Shown in pieces: positions 32,491 through 42,112 of a stretch of 64,000 bases of DNA. The position numbers were made by a program, and so were the translations under genes. The DNA is from Grimontia celer (GTDB taxonomy: Bacteria > Pseudomonadota > Gammaproteobacteria > Enterobacterales > Vibrionaceae). The stretch spans positions 124,001-188,000 of the forward strand of contig NZ_FIZX01000003.1 of assembly GCF_900055185.1 (NCBI RefSeq). The letters are read 5' to 3'. The notes beneath the pieces are model-generated. The model saw nothing but the letters and a program-made list of their open reading frames with translations. It had not been told where the DNA came from and did not search any database. How positions within the stretch are numbered: position 1 is the first letter of the stretch; each line of letters starts with the position of its first letter.

Positions 32491-32516
32491 AAAAAACCGG
32501 CGAATGCCGGTTTTTT
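32491..32516. terminator. Bidirectional terminator between fbpC and the LuxR/HapR gene
   Basis: AAAAAACCGGC / GCCGGTTTTTT stem with a 4-nt loop. The flanking A and T runs allow termination of both convergent transcripts. Confidence 0.92.
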
Positions 32517-32552
32517 ATTGGTTGAATACTAAGATCAACAGACCTTCGGAGT

Positions 32553-33158
32553 TTAATGCCCGCAGAGCATATCAATGTAACCATCAGCCTGACGAATCAA
32601 AGCTTCTTTGTCAGGTTGCTGGTTGGATTGAAGGTAAAGAATGTAGCAAACACCGTCGAAGAGTCGCGCCAGTTCGATAGCTGAGCGGCGCTCGGGGATA
32701 ACCCCCTCTTGAATGCCTTGATTGAAAAGGGCGGTATATTGCTCGAGTACCACGTTCTTGCCTTCAACAAAATTAGGCCAGATGTCTTCGCGAATGGAAG
32801 TGCTCCACTCGTACCAGACTTTGAGCCATTCTTTATCTGCGAGTGCTGCATCGATGACAGCGGAAGTCACAAATGAAAGTGAATTGCGGATTTGGTTTTT
32901 GCCCAGATGAAGGTGGCGGGCAATAATCTGTTGAAATTCTTTTTCCGCTTCTTTGAGTACGGCTTCGACGAGATCTTCTCGTGTAGGGAAATAGTTAAAC
33001 ACTGTCGCTACAGAGACTTGTGCCATATCTGCGATATCAGCATGTCCTGCACGCCCGATGCCACGCTTTGAAAACACTTCCAGCGCATAGCCGAGCAGTT
33101 GTTCCTTTCTCTGCTCAGGCGACAAACGGGTCCTTGTACGTCCACTTGATGTAGTCAT
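32553..33158 (-). CDS. luxR: Quorum-sensing master regulator of the LuxR/HapR/LitR family (TetR-type)
   Basis: Vibrio-type high-cell-density master regulator. From ATG 33158 (AGGA seven nt upstream) it is 201 residues. The N-terminal TetR helix-turn-helix (about 12-65) contains RTRLSPEQRK, GIGRAGHADIADMAQVSV and ATVFNYFPTREDLV, nearly identical to V. harveyi LuxR. The C-terminal ligand/dimer domain has WLKVWYEWS and ends YIDMLCGH, again LuxR-like. Its place next to hpt is the conserved hapR locus of vibrios. The longer frame starting at TTG 33173 is unnecessary. The leader holds a possible Qrr sRNA pairing site overlapping the ribosome site. Confidence 0.95.
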   Translation of the reverse strand: MTTSSGRTRTRLSPEQRKEQLLGYALEVFSKRGIGRAGHADIADMAQVSVATVFNYFPTREDLVEAVLKEAEKEFQQIIARHLHLGKNQIRNSLSFVTSAVIDAALADKEWLKVWYEWSTSIREDIWPNFVEGKNVVLEQYTALFNQGIQEGVIPERRSAIELARLFDGVCYILYLQSNQQPDKEALIRQADGYIDMLCGH

Positions 33159-33168
33159 CCTGGTTCCT

Positions 33169-33175
33169 GCCAACT
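33169..33175 (-). promoter_or_regulatory. Possible Qrr sRNA pairing site at the luxR ribosome site
   Basis: The leader reads AGTTGGC immediately upstream of the AGGA ribosome site. This is complementary to GCCAACU in the conserved core of vibrio Qrr RNAs. The match is short and the Qrr core sequence is recalled, not checked, so this is a suggestion. Confidence 0.35.
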
Positions 33176-33404
33176 TATAACGAGTTTGGTTTGCTTATAT
33201 CTGGCAAACTTTATATTGATGTAACGCTTTACTTAACAACTGCTTGCGGAGTGTACAACAGCAACAAGTTGCTTAACAACGGCTTGACACCATTGAGCGT
33301 CGAAATTTTGACGTGCATCGAGAGTAGGCTTGAGCTGGCGGCAGTGGTAGAATGACCGACCTCATTTACACAGGTAGTCTGGCGGATAGCCGTCGAGGGT
33401 TAGA

Positions 33405-33938
33405 ATGAAACATACCGTAGAAGTGATGATTTCAGAGCAGGAAGTCCAACAGCGTGTGAAAGCGTTGGGTGCTGAAATCACTGAGCACTATAAAGATTCT
33501 CAGGACCTGGTCATGGTTGGCCTGTTGCGTGGTTCTTTTGTATTCATGGCGGATTTGGCGCGTGCCATTGAGCTGCCTCATTCAGTCGACTTCATGACAG
33601 CATCAAGCTACGGCAATGCGATGGAAAGTACCCGTGATGTGCGTATCCTGAAAGATCTGGATGATGACATCAAAGGGAAAGATGTTTTACTGGTGGAAGA
33701 CATTATCGACACTGGTAACACCCTGAGCAAAGTATGCGAAATCCTGTCTATTCGTGAGCCTAAGTCTATCCGCATCTGTACGTTGCTCGACAAACCGGAG
33801 CGCCGTGAAGTAGATGTACATGTAGATTGGTATGGCTTCAAAATCCCTGACGAATTCGTCGTGGGTGTGGGCATCGACTATGCTCAGAAATATCGCCACC
33901 TACCATACATCGGTAAAGTGGTACCACTGGAAGGTTAA
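33405..33938 (+). CDS. hpt: Hypoxanthine phosphoribosyltransferase
   Basis: Purine salvage enzyme that makes IMP (and GMP, less well) from hypoxanthine or guanine with PRPP. 177 residues, the family length. The PRPP-binding motif is [14 protein letters not shown] (about 87-100), and the hood region [13 protein letters not shown] lies at 45-57. The C-terminal [20 protein letters not shown] is typical. ATG 33405 follows GGGTTAGA. Divergent from the luxR gene, with 246 bp between start codons, and convergent with can. A TAGAAT at 33348 could be its -10, but no matching -35 was found. Confidence 0.96.
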   Translation: MKHTVEVMISEQEVQQRVKALGAEITEHYKDSQDLVMVGLLRGSFVFMADLARAIELPHSVDFMTASSYGNAMESTRDVRILKDLDDDIKGKDVLLVEDIIDTGNTLSKVCEILSIREPKSIRICTLLDKPERREVDVHVDWYGFKIPDEFVVGVGIDYAQKYRHLPYIGKVVPLEG

Positions 33939-33954
33939 TGACCTGACAGTCATG

Positions 33955-33982
33955 AAAAAAGCGACCTTTTGGTCGCTTTTTT
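33955..33982. terminator. Bidirectional terminator between hpt and can
   Basis: AAAAAAGCGACC / GGTCGCTTTTTT perfect stem with a TTTT loop between the convergent genes. Confidence 0.93.
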
Positions 33983-34012
33983 GTATCTGTACATTTCTGA
34001 GATTTTCCGGGA

Positions 34013-34660
34013 TTATTCTGGCACCAATTCAGCCATCGCAGACTCATAACCTGCTTCCAGTGTTTCCCGGCTATTTGCCGTCATTCCTAAATCTTTCAAT
34101 ACACCATCGCTGATGTCATAGAACCAGCCGTGAATTTTCACGTCCTGTCCACGCTCCCAAGCCGCGCGCAGTATGGTGGAGTTGCCCAGATTATAAACCT
34201 GCTCAGCAACATTGATTTCGCAAAGCTTGTTACCTTGCTCTTCCAAAGAAAGAGCGCTCAAGAAGCGCTTATGCTTGCGGTAAAGATCGCGGATATGAAG
34301 TAGCCAGTTATTGATGAGGCCAAGCTCAGGGTTTTCGATAGCAGCATGAACACCACCACAGCGGTAATGGCCACACACAATGATATGTTTGACTTGAAGC
34401 ACGTCGACAGCGTATTGCACGACAGATAGACAGTTGAGGTCGGTGTGAATCACTTGGTTGGCGACATTTCGGTGAACGAAGAGCTCGCCCGAGTCCAGTC
34501 CTGTCAGGCGCTCCGCCGGTACACGACTGTCAGCACAACCTATCCATAGGTATTCGGGGTGCTGAGATTTTGCCAGTTCCGCAAAGTAAGCCGGATTGTC
34601 TTCCTTGATGGTTTTAGACCACTTCACATTATTGGAAAGAAGCTGCTTTATTTGAGCCAT
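34013..34660 (-). CDS. can: Beta-class carbonic anhydrase
   Basis: Zinc enzyme interconverting CO2 and bicarbonate. 215 residues. Zinc ligands are Cys42 and Asp44 (GCADSRVP) and His98 and Cys101 (CGHYRCGGV), the E. coli Can pattern with Asp44 as the closed-state ligand, paired with Arg46. HRNVANQV (about 63-70) is conserved. The start at 34660 lies divergent from a SulP-family transporter across 340 bp, suggesting joint work in bicarbonate supply. Confidence 0.96.
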   Translation of the reverse strand: MAQIKQLLSNNVKWSKTIKEDNPAYFAELAKSQHPEYLWIGCADSRVPAERLTGLDSGELFVHRNVANQVIHTDLNCLSVVQYAVDVLQVKHIIVCGHYRCGGVHAAIENPELGLINNWLLHIRDLYRKHKRFLSALSLEEQGNKLCEINVAEQVYNLGNSTILRAAWERGQDVKIHGWFYDISDGVLKDLGMTANSRETLEAGYESAMAELVPE

Positions 34661-35000
34661 GGCGCCCCCTGAAATTTACTGCGAGCAACTATACACCACA
34701 TAAGATCATATTTAGATACAATTTAACACTTTCTACTCAACATATTAGCTCCTCCTACCAGCAGTATGGTTGATATAACAGATCCCTGTTACCGCAATTG
34801 ATCGGTATACTAGGGCGCGCTTTATCTCCTACCCGCTAACTATTTGGGAACAAAATGTGTACACCAGCCGCAAAGAAACGCGGATGGTTTGGGAAAAGTT
34901 GCGTCTTTGATTTGTTGGAGAGCACGGATAGGAGAGCTGATTACCTACTTGGGTAATTGGGTAGCTTGCCGAAAAAGGAAGTATTAAAAGGGAGCAAGTT
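34661..35000. other. 340-bp divergent promoter region between can and the SulP transporter
   Basis: No credible gene. A TATACT hexamer at 34806-34811 resembles a -10 element for the SulP gene, but the sequence 17 bp upstream (TCCCTG) is a poor -35. The can promoter should lie in the AT-rich stretch at 34680-34745. Confidence 0.4.
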
Positions 35001-36653
35001 GTGAATTTAGACCGATTCAAACACTGGAGCCTGAAAGGCGACATTTTCGGCGGTGTCACTACTGCCATCATTTCTCTTCCCCTTGCGCTTGCATTTGGTG
35101 TCGCCTCTGGCGCTGGTGCTGAAGCAGGTCTTTGGGGCGCTATTCTCGTTGGTTTGTTTGCTGCGCTGTTTGGCGGCTCCTCCACACTGATTTCTGAACC
35201 GACCGGCCCGATGACGGTCATTATGACCGCTGTCCTCACCTCTATGATGGCGAGGTACCCTGAAACGGGCATGGCAATGGCCTTTACTGTCGTTATGATG
35301 GCGGGCGCATTCCAGGTCTTACTGGGCACGCTAAAGCTGGGTAAGTACGTCACCTTAATGCCATATAGCGTGGTATCCGGTTTTATGTCCGGTATTGGTG
35401 TAATACTGATACTGTTGCAAATTAGCCCGCTAATGGGGCAGGCAGCGCCTCCTGGCGGCGTGCTGGGAACGATTCAGGCATTGCCTGAAACCGTCTCGAA
35501 TCTCAGTTTTAAAGAGCTTTTCCTCGGCCTTCTGACACTGGGTATTCTGTTTTATTTTCCGAAAAAATACCGTAAGTACATTCCTGCCCAGCTCGTTGCG
35601 CTGGTACTGGTAACTCTGTTATCTGTCATTTTCTTTGATATTGAGAGCATTCGCCGTATCGGTGAAATTCCGACAGGTTTACCGTCGATTGTGTTCCCGA
35701 CTTTTACCCCGGAACAGCTCACCACTATGGTGATTGATGCATTGGTGCTGGGTACCTTGGGTTGTATCGATACGCTGCTGACGGCAGTAATTGCAGACTC
35801 ACTGACCCGAGAAGAGCACAACTCTGACAAGGAGCTTCGTGGTCAGGGTATTGCGAACATTATCTCGGGCATGTTCGGTGCACTGCCAGGTGCCGGTGCC
35901 ACCATGGGTACCGTGGTGAACGTTCAGGTTGGCGCTCGTTCACCATTGGCAGGGATTGTTCGTGCCCTTATTCTCGCGGCAGTGGTATTGGTCGCAGGCT
36001 TCCTGACAGAGCCGATTCCAATGGCTGTGTTGGCTGGTATCGCACTCTATGTGGGCATTAACATTCTTGACTGGAGTTTCCTGCAGCGCGCCCACAAAGT
36101 GAGTAAGCACCAAACGGCCATTATGTATGGTGTGATGGCGTTGACTGTCTTTGTCGATTTGATTGTTGCTGTTGGCTTGGGTGTTTTCATTTCCAACGTG
36201 ATCGTGATTGAAAGGCTTAGCCGAGAGCAGGCGAAGCAGGTGAAAGCCATCAGTGATGCGGATGAAGATGATGTGCCTTTGACAGATGAAGAGCGAGATT
36301 TATTAGATAATTCTGATGGAAAGGTGTTGTTTTTCTATCTCTCCGGCCCAATGATCTTCAGCGTGTCCAAAGCCATCTCCCGACAACACACCAGTATCGG
36401 CGATTATCGCGTCATGATCCTGGATTTGAGTGATGTGCCTCTGATTGACATGACAGTGGGTCTCGCGCTGGAAAACGCCATTGCCGATGCCCGCGAAGCG
36501 AATTGTACTGTGTTCTTGCTCAGTCCTCATGAGCAGACCACAGAACAGCTAAAACGCCTTCATGTTGGCGACTGGGTCGCTGACACGCACATGTTCGACT
36601 CCCGTTACGATGCGCTCAATGCTGCCAAGCGGCTAACGGAAGTCATGCCATAA
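35001..36653 (+). CDS. SulP-family anion transporter with C-terminal STAS domain (candidate bicarbonate transporter)
   Basis: Inner-membrane SLC26/SulP anion permease. The 550-residue product has about 11-14 membrane segments (residues 1-410). The family signature region is SLPLALAFGVASGAGAEAGLWGAI, and ALPGAGATMGTVVNVQVGARSPLAG lies near 295-320. A cytoplasmic STAS domain (about 435-545) begins VLFFYLSGPMIFS. The GTG start has GGGAG six nt upstream. Because it is divergent from carbonic anhydrase, bicarbonate is the best guess (as BicA or DauA-like proteins), but sulfate or dicarboxylates remain possible. Confidence 0.88.
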   Translation: MNLDRFKHWSLKGDIFGGVTTAIISLPLALAFGVASGAGAEAGLWGAILVGLFAALFGGSSTLISEPTGPMTVIMTAVLTSMMARYPETGMAMAFTVVMMAGAFQVLLGTLKLGKYVTLMPYSVVSGFMSGIGVILILLQISPLMGQAAPPGGVLGTIQALPETVSNLSFKELFLGLLTLGILFYFPKKYRKYIPAQLVALVLVTLLSVIFFDIESIRRIGEIPTGLPSIVFPTFTPEQLTTMVIDALVLGTLGCIDTLLTAVIADSLTREEHNSDKELRGQGIANIISGMFGALPGAGATMGTVVNVQVGARSPLAGIVRALILAAVVLVAGFLTEPIPMAVLAGIALYVGINILDWSFLQRAHKVSKHQTAIMYGVMALTVFVDLIVAVGLGVFISNVIVIERLSREQAKQVKAISDADEDDVPLTDEERDLLDNSDGKVLFFYLSGPMIFSVSKAISRQHTSIGDYRVMILDLSDVPLIDMTVGLALENAIADAREANCTVFLLSPHEQTTEQLKRLHVGDWVADTHMFDSRYDALNAAKRLTEVMP

Positions 36654-36670
36654 AAGAATAAATAACACTT

Positions 36671-37594
36671 ATGAAAGCAATTGAGATCGACAATCTGGTC
36701 AAGGTATATGGCACAGATGTCAAAGCGCTTAAAGGGGTGTCTTTATCGGTTGAGGAGGGCGATTTTTACGCCCTTCTTGGTCCTAACGGTGCCGGAAAAT
36801 CCACGACGATTGGTATTGTCAGCTCACTGGTAAACAAAACGTCTGGCAAGGTGAAGATTTTCGGTTACGACATCGACACCCAACTGGTTGAAGCTAAGAA
36901 GCAAATCGGTTTGGTACCGCAGGAGTTTAACTTCAACCAGTTCGAGAAAGTGGAACAAATCGTTGTTAATCAGGCCGGGTACTACGGTGTAGAGCGTGAA
37001 GAAGCCAAGCGCCGCGCTAAAAAATACCTCACCCAGCTCGACCTTTGGGAAAAGCGTAACGAATCTGCCCGTAATCTTTCTGGCGGCATGAAGCGCCGTC
37101 TGATGATTGCACGCGCCCTGATGCATGAGCCAAAACTGCTTATTCTCGATGAGCCTACAGCGGGCGTAGATATTGAACTTCGTCGCTCGATGTGGACTTT
37201 CCTGCAGGAAATCAACAAGCAGGGTATCACTATCATCCTGACAACCCACTACCTCGAAGAAGCGGAAATGCTGTGTCGCAATATCGGCATCATCAATCGT
37301 GGTGAGCTGATTGAAGACACTTCGATGAAAGCGCTTTTAAAGAAACTGGATGTAGAAACCTTTATTCTGGATTTGGCGCCGGACAGCTCAGTAAAAAGCT
37401 TGGAAGGCGTGCAGTGGGTGCAAGTCGATGACCACACACTGGAAGTCGATGTACATAAAACCACGGGCCTTAATACAGTCTTCGAGCAATTGAGCGCGCA
37501 AGGCATTCAGGTGCTTTCGATGAGAAACAAAGCCAACCGATTGGAAGAGTTGTTCGTGACGCTGGTGCGCGAAAATGCGGAGGCCAAAGCATGA
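36671..37594 (+). CDS. yadG: ABC transporter ATP-binding protein YadG
   Basis: ATPase of the YadGH ABC-2 type exporter, substrate unknown. 307 residues. Walker A GPNGAGKST (about 37-45), Q-loop in LVPQEFNFN, signature NLSGGMKRRLMIARAL (about 136-151), Walker B LLILDEPTAGVD and the H-loop TTHYLEEAE are intact. A C-terminal extension (about 225-305) fits DrrA/NodI-like exporters. It starts 17 bp after the SulP gene and its stop overlaps the yadH start by 4 nt. The pair lies next to panCB in enterics and vibrios alike. Confidence 0.93.
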   Translation: MKAIEIDNLVKVYGTDVKALKGVSLSVEEGDFYALLGPNGAGKSTTIGIVSSLVNKTSGKVKIFGYDIDTQLVEAKKQIGLVPQEFNFNQFEKVEQIVVNQAGYYGVEREEAKRRAKKYLTQLDLWEKRNESARNLSGGMKRRLMIARALMHEPKLLILDEPTAGVDIELRRSMWTFLQEINKQGITIILTTHYLEEAEMLCRNIGIINRGELIEDTSMKALLKKLDVETFILDLAPDSSVKSLEGVQWVQVDDHTLEVDVHKTTGLNTVFEQLSAQGIQVLSMRNKANRLEELFVTLVRENAEAKA

Positions 37595-38361
37595 ATAAAC
37601 TGTATTGGGTAGCCTTTAAAAGCCTCATCATCAAGGAAATAACCCGTTTTACCCGTATTTGGGTGCAAACGTTGGTGCCGCCTGCCATTACCATGACCTT
37701 GTATTTCATCATCTTCGGTAACCTGATTGGCAGCCGGATTGGTGAGATGGGCGGCTTCAGTTATATGGCCTACATCGTGCCGGGTCTAATCATGATGTCG
37801 GTTATCACCAACTCCTACTCCAACGTGGCCTCTTCTTTTTTCAGTGCCAAGATGCACCGCAACATTGAGGAACTCATGGTTGCGCCTGTACCGAACTACA
37901 TCATGATTGCGGGCTATGTTGGTGGCGGTGTGGCGAGGGGCTTGGCTGTTGGCTTGATGGTCTCTTTGGTGTCGTTGTTTTTCGTCGACCTGGAGATTGC
38001 GCATCTGGGCGTGATAGTGGCAACGGTGATTATGACATCTGTGGTCTTTTCACTCGGTGGACTGATTAACGCTGTGTTTGCGAAAACCTTTGATGACATC
38101 AGCATCATTCCGACCTTCGTACTGACACCGTTGACCTATCTCGGTGGGGTGTTTTATTCGCTCTCCCTGCTGCCTGAATTCTGGCAAGGCGTGTCGAAAC
38201 TCAACCCAATCGTCTATATGGTGAACGCGTTCCGATATGGCTTCTTGGGTGTGTCCGATGTGAATATCGTGACGTCATTTGCTGTATTAAGTTTGTTTGT
38301 CGTCGGACTTTACACGCTTGCGTGGTATCTCATCAGTCGTGGTATTGGCCTTCGAAGCTAA
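37591..38361 (+). CDS. yadH: ABC-2 type transporter permease YadH
   Basis: Membrane partner of YadG. 256 residues with six membrane segments and the ABC2 membrane signature ending LTPLTYLGGVFYSLSLLP...LNPIVYMVNAFRYGFLG (about 170-215). Overlaps yadG by 4 nt, so translation is coupled. Substrate not known in any species. A terminator follows, shared with convergent panC. Confidence 0.93.
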   Translation: MNKLYWVAFKSLIIKEITRFTRIWVQTLVPPAITMTLYFIIFGNLIGSRIGEMGGFSYMAYIVPGLIMMSVITNSYSNVASSFFSAKMHRNIEELMVAPVPNYIMIAGYVGGGVARGLAVGLMVSLVSLFFVDLEIAHLGVIVATVIMTSVVFSLGGLINAVFAKTFDDISIIPTFVLTPLTYLGGVFYSLSLLPEFWQGVSKLNPIVYMVNAFRYGFLGVSDVNIVTSFAVLSLFVVGLYTLAWYLISRGIGLRS

Positions 38362-38376
38362 GCGTTACATGAGCAT

Positions 38377-38404
38377 AAAAAAACCGCCTTCCGGCGGTTT
38401 TTTT
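38377..38404. terminator. Bidirectional terminator between yadH and panC
   Basis: A7-CCGCC-TTCC-GGCGG-T7 hairpin lying between convergent genes; both strands have a terminal T run. Confidence 0.93.
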
Positions 38405-38424
38405 ATTGTCTGAGTACGACCGTA

Positions 38425-39303
38425 TTACTCTTCGCTGTCGTCAACGACCTGTGGGGTCAAATCAACTGTAAGGTTGTCGATAAGTCTCACTTGGCTCAGG
38501 AAGGCAGCTGCGAGGATCACGGCTTTAGAAGTGTGCTCGCTGATAGGTTGCAAGCTGTTGGCATCACGGATGAAAATCTCGTCAGGCTCCAGACCTGCTG
38601 CGCGCAGTTGGTCGTTACCGTCAAGCACCAGTTCGCTGTAGTCGCTACGGCCACCACGCATTTGGCTACTGATCCAACGCAGGGTCTTTGCCAGCACTGG
38701 TGCACGTTGACGCTCATCGACGGTCAAACGGGTATTACGGCTGCTCATGGCTAGCCCATCCATTTCACGCACTGTCGCAACAGGAATGATTTCGATAGGC
38801 AGGCAAAGATCGTCCACCATTTTTTTAATCACAGCCAGTTGCTGGAAGTCTTTCTCACCAAAGCAAGCAACATCCGGTTGAACCATATTAAACAGCTTGG
38901 AAACAACGGTTGCTACGCCTTTAAAGTGGCCCGGACGGGAAGCACCTTCAAGCACACCAGAAAGGCCCGGAACATCGACAAATGCGTGATTGTCCATGCC
39001 ATGGGGGTACATGATGTCGGCTGTTGGGGCGAATACCACCTCAACCCCTTCAGTGTTCAGTTTGGCAATGTCTTCATCCAGCGTGCGTGGATACGCGGCC
39101 AAATCATCTGCTTTATCAAACTGCATTGGGTTAACGAAGATGCTAACAACCACTACATCGGCATTCTCACGGGCTCTGCGAACTAGAGTGAGGTGACCGT
39201 CGTGCAGGTGACCCATGGTAGGGACAAACGCAATGCGCTGGCCTTCACGGCGCCATTGCTGAACCTGTTCACGGAGTGGGGCAATCTCAGCGATTACTTG
39301 CAT
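38425..39303 (-). CDS. panC: Pantothenate synthetase
   Basis: ATP-dependent ligase joining pantoate and beta-alanine, the last step of pantothenate synthesis. 292 residues. The HIGH-like motif [12 protein letters not shown] (about 30-41), [10 protein letters not shown] and the KMSKS-like MSSRNTRLT (about 185-193) are intact. It follows panB by 13 bp. The C-terminus is slightly extended by an acidic tail (VVDDSEE). Confidence 0.96.
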   Translation of the reverse strand: MQVIAEIAPLREQVQQWRREGQRIAFVPTMGHLHDGHLTLVRRARENADVVVVSIFVNPMQFDKADDLAAYPRTLDEDIAKLNTEGVEVVFAPTADIMYPHGMDNHAFVDVPGLSGVLEGASRPGHFKGVATVVSKLFNMVQPDVACFGEKDFQQLAVIKKMVDDLCLPIEIIPVATVREMDGLAMSSRNTRLTVDERQRAPVLAKTLRWISSQMRGGRSDYSELVLDGNDQLRAAGLEPDEIFIRDANSLQPISEHTSKAVILAAAFLSQVRLIDNLTVDLTPQVVDDSEE

Positions 39304-39316
39304 TTATCGGCATTCC

Positions 39317-40111
39317 TCAGTTAAACGTCTGCTCTGGGCCAGGGAACTCGCCGCTTGCCACTTCTTCAATGTAACGGGACACAGCCAGACGCATGTCGCC
39401 CGTTTCTTTCAGGTAGTTTTTGGAAAAACGTGGGATGTAGTTAGCAGAGATGCCAAACATGTCGTGCATCACCAGAATCTGGCCGTCCGTCGCATTACCT
39501 GCACCGATACCAATGACAGGTACACGGACAGCATCAGTGATGCGCGCAGCCAGCGCTTTTGGCACACATTCCAGCAAGATAACCTGAGCACCGGCTTTTT
39601 CGAGTGCCAGTGCATCCTGAACCATTTGCTCTGCTTTTTCCTCTTCGCGGCCCTGGATTTTAAAGCCACCGAAGATATTAATAGATTGAGGGGTCAGGCC
39701 AAGGTGCGCACAAACAGGCACAGCGCGTTGGGTCAGCATGGTGATGGTATCAGCCAGCCAAGCGCCGCCTTCCACTTTCACCATGTTGGCGCCCGCTTGC
39801 ATCAGAACCGCTGCGTTTTTGCAGGCTTCTTCTGGCGTGGCAAACGACATAAATGGCATGTCGGCCATCAGAAGGCTGTTCGGGCTCCCTGCTCGTACGC
39901 TGCGCGTGTGATAGGCGATTTCGTCAATCGTGACAGAAAGGGTGTCACTCTTTCCTTGCAAAACCATGCCCAGAGAGTCGCCAACCAGCAACACAGGCAT
40001 TTCCTGCTCTTCAAACAATTGGGCAAAACTGGCGTCATAAGCAGTTGCCGAAGCAAATTTACGTCCTTCCTGCTTCCATGCCATTAAGGTACTAATCGTA
40101 ATTTTTTTCAT
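39317..40111 (-). CDS. panB: 3-methyl-2-oxobutanoate hydroxymethyltransferase
   Basis: Transfers a hydroxymethyl group from 5,10-methylene-THF to 2-oxoisovalerate, giving ketopantoate. 264 residues from ATG 40111, with GGGAG five nt upstream. The frame is open to a TTG at 40123, but those residues (MGDK) are not conserved. Motifs: [28 protein letters not shown] (Mg-binding Asp), ADMPFMSF and LECVPKALA. Second pantothenate gene, in the operon thpR-sfsA-dksA-gluQ-pcnB-folK-panB-panC. Confidence 0.96.
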   Translation of the reverse strand: MKKITISTLMAWKQEGRKFASATAYDASFAQLFEEQEMPVLLVGDSLGMVLQGKSDTLSVTIDEIAYHTRSVRAGSPNSLLMADMPFMSFATPEEACKNAAVLMQAGANMVKVEGGAWLADTITMLTQRAVPVCAHLGLTPQSINIFGGFKIQGREEEKAEQMVQDALALEKAGAQVILLECVPKALAARITDAVRVPVIGIGAGNATDGQILVMHDMFGISANYIPRFSKNYLKETGDMRLAVSRYIEEVASGEFPGPEQTFN

Positions 40112-40161
40112 CTTGTCTCCCAAACCCTGCTTGTTTTATTTCGGTGCCTAGGCGGGTGTGC

Positions 40162-40644
40162 TTACGCGAGGGCAGTCAGGCCGTTTTTATCCGTGACGGC
40201 GACCAGCTCTGCGACAGCACTGCCATCAGGCAGCTGCAAGTCAGGGGCTATTTCGGCGAGAGGGTAAAGCACGAATTCACGCACTTTCATCCCGTAGTGT
40301 GGAACGGTTAACCGTTCACTTTCCAGCTGGAGATCCCCATACAGCAGGATATCCAAGTCCAGAGTTCGTGGTCCCCAGCGTTCTTCTTTACGCTCGCGGC
40401 CGAACTCCAGCTCAATGCGCTGTGTATGATCAAGAAGATCTAACGGTTGAAGCTCGGTGTCAATGGCTGCAACCGCATTCACGTAATCGGGCTGGTCGGC
40501 GGGACCCATCGGCTTACTGCTATAGAGCGAAGATGTACAGACAAAGCGGGTACCCGGCAGGTGTTTCAGTGCCTCAATCGCATGTTGGGCTTTTTCTACC
40601 GGATTGCCTAAGTTACTGCCTATAGCAATGTAAGCACGGATCAT
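40162..40644 (-). CDS. folK: 2-amino-4-hydroxy-6-hydroxymethyldihydropteridine pyrophosphokinase
   Basis: Folate-pathway kinase (HPPK) making the pterin diphosphate used by FolP. 160 residues with [10 protein letters not shown] at the N-terminus, [16 protein letters not shown] (about 90-105, Mg-binding aspartates) and [21 protein letters not shown]. The start codon overlaps the pcnB stop (ATGA), so translation is coupled. The pcnB-folK pairing is conserved in gammaproteobacteria. Confidence 0.96.
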   Translation of the reverse strand: MIRAYIAIGSNLGNPVEKAQHAIEALKHLPGTRFVCTSSLYSSKPMGPADQPDYVNAVAAIDTELQPLDLLDHTQRIELEFGRERKEERWGPRTLDLDILLYGDLQLESERLTVPHYGMKVREFVLYPLAEIAPDLQLPDGSAVAELVAVTDKNGLTALA

Positions 40645-42044
40645 GATTCTGTATTCGACTTCGGTTTAGGCTTCCGGCTGCGAGGCTTGGTTTTGCGGCG
40701 GCGTCGGGTCTTTTTCGCCGCACTGGCCTTGTTCAGCACCTGTACCATGTCATGGCGATCGTCACGGTTCGCTCTTTGGAAGTCATCCCACCAGGTGGCG
40801 AGCTCTTCCAGTTGTCCGCCTTCAATCTTGCCGCGCATTTCAAGGAAATCGAATGCAGCGCGGAACTTGTTTTGTTCCAGCAGTTTGTAAGCGCGGTTAC
40901 CTGAGCGGCGGCTCAAACGAAGCTGCAATTGCCAGATGTCACGGATCATCGCAGTAAAGCGACGCGGGATCGCGATGCTCTTCACCTGCTCATCCAGGAT
41001 GTCATTGGCAGCGACCATAAAGGCGTCGTAGTAGTTCAAGCCACTTTCGAAGGCGATTTCTTCTGCGCGGGTTTCCAGCGGGTACCACAGCATGGCGGCA
41101 TACATAAAGGCTGGATTGATGCGCTGGTCATTGGCGACGCGATCGTCGGTAGATTTTAGTACCAGCTCCAACATCTTCTCGCATTTACTGCTGCGATCTT
41201 CGGTGAAGTGCTCATCCAAAATCGGAAACAGTGGTGAAAAGAGGTTGTAGTCGCGTAGCAGGCGATAGGTATCCAAGCCATTGCCGGATTGCAAAAGTTT
41301 GAGGCTTTCTTCAAACAGACGGGCGGCTGGAATATCACGAAGCAGGTGAGCCAGCGCAGGAATTGGCGCAGCCGTTGCTTCGTTGATTTGCATGTCGAGC
41401 TTCGCGGCAAAGCGCACCGCACGCAGCATACGAACCGGGTCTTCACGGTAACGGGTTTCCGGATCGCCAATCAGGCGGATCACGCGGTTTTTCAGGTCTT
41501 CAACGCCACCTGCATAATCGCGTACCGAGAAGTCATCGATGTTGTAGTATAGGGCATTGACGGTGAAGTCTCGGCGCTCTGCATCTTCATCGATGGTGCC
41601 GTAAACGTTGTCTCGCAGCAGCATGCCGTCATTCGACTGGCTGGCGGACTTATCACCTTTATCAGCGCCGTGGTGACCACGGAAGGTCGCCACTTCAATC
41701 ACGTCACGACCGAAGAGAATGTGTGCCAGACGGAAACGGCGGCCAACCAGGCGGCAGTTTCTGAACAGCTTGCGCACTTCTTCCGGCGTCGCGTTGGTCG
41801 CGATATCGAAATCTTTTGGCTGTTTATTCAGCAGCAAATCACGCACACCACCACCAACGAGGTATGCTTCAAAGCCTGCTTTATTCAGGCGATAGAGCAC
41901 CTTCAGCGCATTTTCGCTGATATCTTTTCTTGATATACCGTGCTCTTGGCGTGGAATAACTTCTAGCTTCAGGTCATCAATCGCGCGTGTTTTATTATCG
42001 CGATTCAATACCTTACGGCAAAAGCTGGTAACTCGATTAAAGAT
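40641..42044 (-). CDS. pcnB: Poly(A) polymerase I, apparently started at an AUC codon
   Basis: Adds poly(A) tails to RNA 3' ends and so promotes decay; needed for ColE1-type copy-number control in E. coli. With the start at 42044 the protein is 467 residues. Nucleotidyltransferase motif [19 protein letters not shown] carries catalytic Asp78 and Asp80. The RNA-binding domain and a Lys/Arg-rich tail (about 440-460) follow. No ATG or GTG fits the N-terminus. The first good-looking alternative, TTG at 42008, would cut off [12 protein letters not shown], which matches the E. coli N-terminus MFTRVANFCRKV. The codon at that place is ATC, with GAGG six nt upstream. E. coli pcnB uses AUU, so a deliberately weak start seems conserved. 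Confidence 0.92.
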   Translation of the reverse strand: MFNRVTSFCRKVLNRDNKTRAIDDLKLEVIPRQEHGISRKDISENALKVLYRLNKAGFEAYLVGGGVRDLLLNKQPKDFDIATNATPEEVRKLFRNCRLVGRRFRLAHILFGRDVIEVATFRGHHGADKGDKSASQSNDGMLLRDNVYGTIDEDAERRDFTVNALYYNIDDFSVRDYAGGVEDLKNRVIRLIGDPETRYREDPVRMLRAVRFAAKLDMQINEATAAPIPALAHLLRDIPAARLFEESLKLLQSGNGLDTYRLLRDYNLFSPLFPILDEHFTEDRSSKCEKMLELVLKSTDDRVANDQRINPAFMYAAMLWYPLETRAEEIAFESGLNYYDAFMVAANDILDEQVKSIAIPRRFTAMIRDIWQLQLRLSRRSGNRAYKLLEQNKFRAAFDFLEMRGKIEGGQLEELATWWDDFQRANRDDRHDMVQVLNKASAAKKTRRRRKTKPRSRKPKPKSNTES

Positions 42045-42112
42045 AACTCACCTCGTATCTGACAGGTCGGGCCATAAAAACGACGGCATATGATATATCA
42101 CCGCTCCGTATT

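Noticed and set aside
34829..35353. 174-codon minus-strand frame over the SulP promoter and 5' end
   Set aside because: Mostly antisense to the first SulP membrane segments and unrelated to any family; treated as a shadow.
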